Of a DNA stretch of 64,000 bases, positions 62,390 to 64,000 are shown piece by piece. Position numbers and translations under genes: made by a program. Origin of the DNA: Candida dubliniensis CD36 (taxonomy: Eukaryota; Ascomycota; Pichiomycetes; Serinales; Debaryomycetaceae). The number at the start of each line of letters is the position of its first letter. The first letter of the stretch is position 1. The stretch spans positions 1,054,001-1,118,000 of the forward strand of contig NC_012861.1 of assembly GCF_000026945.1 (NCBI RefSeq), in the 5' to 3' direction. The notes below the pieces were generated by a model. It was not told the origin of the DNA and ran no database searches. It worked only from the letters and a program-made list of their open reading frames with translations.

Positions 62390-63370
62390 ATGATTTACTA
62401 AATAAAAAAAAAAAAAAGAGAAGTTGATGGCATTAATAATGACATTGTTTTTTTTTTGTTTTTTTGTTTTTTATCATTTATTCAGGGGTTTATTTTAAAT
62501 ATCACACATAGTTTGTATAATAATACGTAAAGAGAAAATAATCTTAAATTATTTCTGTTTCCAGGTTTAGGTAAATCATAAGAGTTATCCAATGACCCAT
62601 AATCAGTAATAAACTTGAATACTCTAAAAATAGTGAATCCTGGTCGAACTACTACAACTACAATTAGTCTACATCAAATCTATCAACAATTGAAAAAAAA
62701 AAAAAAAAGTGGAAAAATGTATATTTCAAATTACTAAACTAAATTAATAACCTACGAGTCTGTTAGTAAATCAATCTTCAATTTAAACTCTTTTCTTTTT
62801 TTTTTGAGATATACTATTAATGAATGATCAGTGTAACTATGACTATTAAATGTACCAAATCATTACAAATTAAAGTCGAATTGACATACCAAAACGGTAA
62901 TCAATCTAACGAAAAGACATTATATCTTCCCCTTGTTCCAATTAATGGGTACGAAAATTTTTAAAAAATTATCATCATAATTCATTCATTAATATATTTT
63001 TTTTTGAAATTTTGACAATGGTTATTATTATTAGTCTAACATACTGGTTGTTTCTTCTGTAAAAGTAATTGGATAGTAAGTAAAATTAAGATTAAATGAA
63101 ATGGTGTTGAAATTTTTTTTTTTTTTTTCTTCTTCTTCTTCTTCATCGCCTTTTTTGTTTTCTCTCGATGTTAAGATTCTTTGGTTTTTTATCGGGTAAA
63201 AAGAAAAAAAAAAAAAAAAACATAGGCAATTATTAGGGCTCACTAGACTACAAAACTAAACATGTTAAAGTAAGTTAATTCTAAATGCTCTATGTATTGT
63301 TTGAATTAAGCTAAAGAAATTATCTTCTGATATTGACATGGAAAAAATTACATGAAAAAAAAAAATAATT
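62390..63370. other. Spacer between RPL31 and tRNA-Ile
   Basis: 981 bp of AT-rich DNA with poly-A/T tracts. The only coding-like content is a 46-codon frame at 62824-62964, listed separately. Confidence 0.6.
62824..62964 (+). CDS. Short coding-like frame of unknown nature
   Basis: A 46-codon frame reads MISVTMTIKCTKSLQIKVEL and then TYQNGNQSNEKTLYLPLVPI before a stop at 62962-62964. It is immediately preceded by a TGA. The alternating hydrophobic/polar pattern looks like beta strands of a real protein, and composition is less skewed than the flanks. No family is recognised, no promoter is evident and no splice partner is convincing (GTACGA at 62948 is a poor donor). It may be a gene fragment or chance. 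Confidence 0.25.
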   Translation: MISVTMTIKCTKSLQIKVELTYQNGNQSNEKTLYLPLVPINGYENF

Positions 63371-63456
63371 GGTCCCTAGCAGGATCGAACTGCTGATCTT
63401 GGCGTAACAAATGGAATTTATTAGCACCACGCCTTAACCAACTGGGCCAAGGGACC
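63371..63456 (-). tRNA. tRNA-Ile (anticodon AAT) with a 13-nt intron
   Basis: Minus-strand cloverleaf. Acceptor GGTCCCT pairs with AGGGACC. D arm GCCCAGTTGGTTAAGGC, anticodon stem TGGTG/CGCCA (one G-T pair), loop CTAATAA with anticodon AAT, and T arm AGCAG-TTCGATC-CTGCT. Between the anticodon-stem strands are 20 nt, 13 more than a 7-nt loop, giving an intron after position 37. The body is nearly that of yeast tRNA-Ile(AAU). Total 86 nt. Confidence 0.92.
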
Positions 63457-63686
63457 TTTTACGAAAGCTTGATCTAAAACTTGATTGATATCTATTTTAA
63501 ATTGCTAAACAAAATATAAGAGGAAACAAACCTATATATATAAACACAAACTACAAATCTATAATCGAGAAAAAGACCAAATAGCTTACTAATTCAGTGA
63601 TGAGTCATCACAGTAATTAGTAATACATAATTATTCAGCAAGAGTAAATACTACACAAAGAGGTAACCTAATTATAGCACAAAGCT

Positions 63687-63900
63687 TGTTGTATAATGAG
63701 CCTCCCTCCGTCGCACTGACAATAGCATTATCATGTTATTGTGCAAGGACGATCTCTGATCGTCTAAGGTATTTACTTATTTACACTTTCGGTGGAAACT
63801 CGTCAACGAGTTTCTGATATTATTAATTTGGTTGTTTCAGAGTGATCTGATGACTCCTCGTCACTCTGCTTTTCGGTCTATATAAGGATTCTAATTTTCT
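63687..63900 (+). mobile_element. LTR-like sequence upstream of tRNA-Ile (tentative)
   Basis: Starting at TGTTG (63687), a non-repetitive, GC-richer stretch contains three perfect hairpins (63748-63764, 63795-63814, 63838-63868) and then TATATAA at 63879-63885. It lies about 230 bp upstream of a tRNA gene, the classic niche of yeast LTR retroelements. I cannot define a TG...CA end, target-site duplication or internal coding region, so solo-LTR status is only a suggestion. Confidence 0.3.
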
Positions 63901-63902
63901 GA

Positions 63903-63985
63903 TTTGCCCGGATTCAAACCGGGTATCTAAATATCTATTTTTCAATTCATCCACGAATTTTGGCCATGGATACTGTTCAAATATG
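63903..63985 (-). pseudogene. tRNA-like fragment with intact T arm
   Basis: The minus strand carries CCCGG-TTTGAAT-CCGGG followed by CAAATC, a perfect T-arm stem with a B-box-like loop. Upstream ATGGCCAAAATTCGTGG faintly resembles an A box, and ATTTG can pair with CAAAT. A full cloverleaf with a proper anticodon arm cannot be drawn, so this is probably a degenerate tRNA or tRNA-derived sequence. Confidence 0.35.
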
Positions 63986-64000
63986 AATTTAGAGGTCTTA

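Noticed and set aside
1..64000. CRISPR arrays, prokaryotic operons, phage or plasmid genes
   Set aside because: All repeats are tandem microsatellites without spacer structure, and every recognisable gene is a fungal nuclear gene.

Overview
This is a nuclear chromosomal segment of an ascomycete yeast, almost certainly Candida albicans or a very close relative such as C. dubliniensis. It is AT-rich, gene-dense and intron-poor (two clear spliceosomal introns with GTATGT donors and TACTAAC branch points). It has long poly-Asn/Gln/Asp codon runs and carries a 65-residue Hsp12-like gene that looks like the white-phase gene WH11, next to a thymidylate synthase gene. In this clade CUG is read as Ser, so Leu residues quoted from CTG codons may be Ser. 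I cannot separate the sister species from sequence alone.

Layout. 1-24 kb is compact: BMT2(-, partial), MAK5(+), SUP45(-), a CDC50/LEM3-family flippase subunit(+), an MDR-family oxidoreductase(+), CDC15(+), PEX2(+), PUF6(-), an FMP10-like hotdog protein(+), WH11(+), TMP1(+), SGO1(-), DAD2(+) and a NUP133-like gene(-). 24-27.4 kb holds RPF2(-), an intron-containing tRNA-Gln(-) and mitochondrial AAT1(-). 27.4-32.9 kb is a 5.5-kb stretch with no convincing gene, full of microsatellites, a GC-rich minisatellite and G-quadruplex-prone tracts. 32.9-53.7 kb holds BUD14(+), KAP104(+), GPI19(-), a p24 protein(-), the spliced mitoribosomal gene MRPS35/BOT1(-), CDC7(+), an unrecognised low-complexity protein(-), RPC40(-), a DUF1746 (Dsc4-like) membrane protein(-), a class-III aminotransferase(-) and RXT3(-). 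After a 2.5-kb gap come a Gag1-like clamp-domain protein(+), a coiled-coil protein(-) and a possible TRAPPC12-like protein(+). A decayed coding relic between imperfect direct repeats follows, then spliced RPL31(+) and an intron-containing tRNA-Ile(-). The window ends in an LTR-like, hairpin-rich stretch and a tRNA-like fragment.

Functionally the window is rich in ribosome production and translation: BMT2, MAK5, PUF6, RPF2, RPC40, RPL31, MRPS35, SUP45 and two tRNAs. A second theme is mitosis and cell cycle: CDC15, CDC7, SGO1, DAD2, BUD14 and TMP1. Visible regulatory logic includes PAC-type GATGAG elements before ribosome-biogenesis genes, a CACGTG box before RPF2, a Tbf1-like near-palindrome before RPL31, and CGCGT (MCB-core) sites before TMP1.

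I found no CRISPR array, phage or clearly new multi-gene system. The most interesting unexplained items are the decayed relic at 59.8-60.8 kb, a WD40-like C-terminal tail lying in frame after the p24 stop codon (40.2 kb), the 5.5-kb gene desert, and two intergenic clusters of consecutive hairpins (6.4 kb and 63.75 kb).
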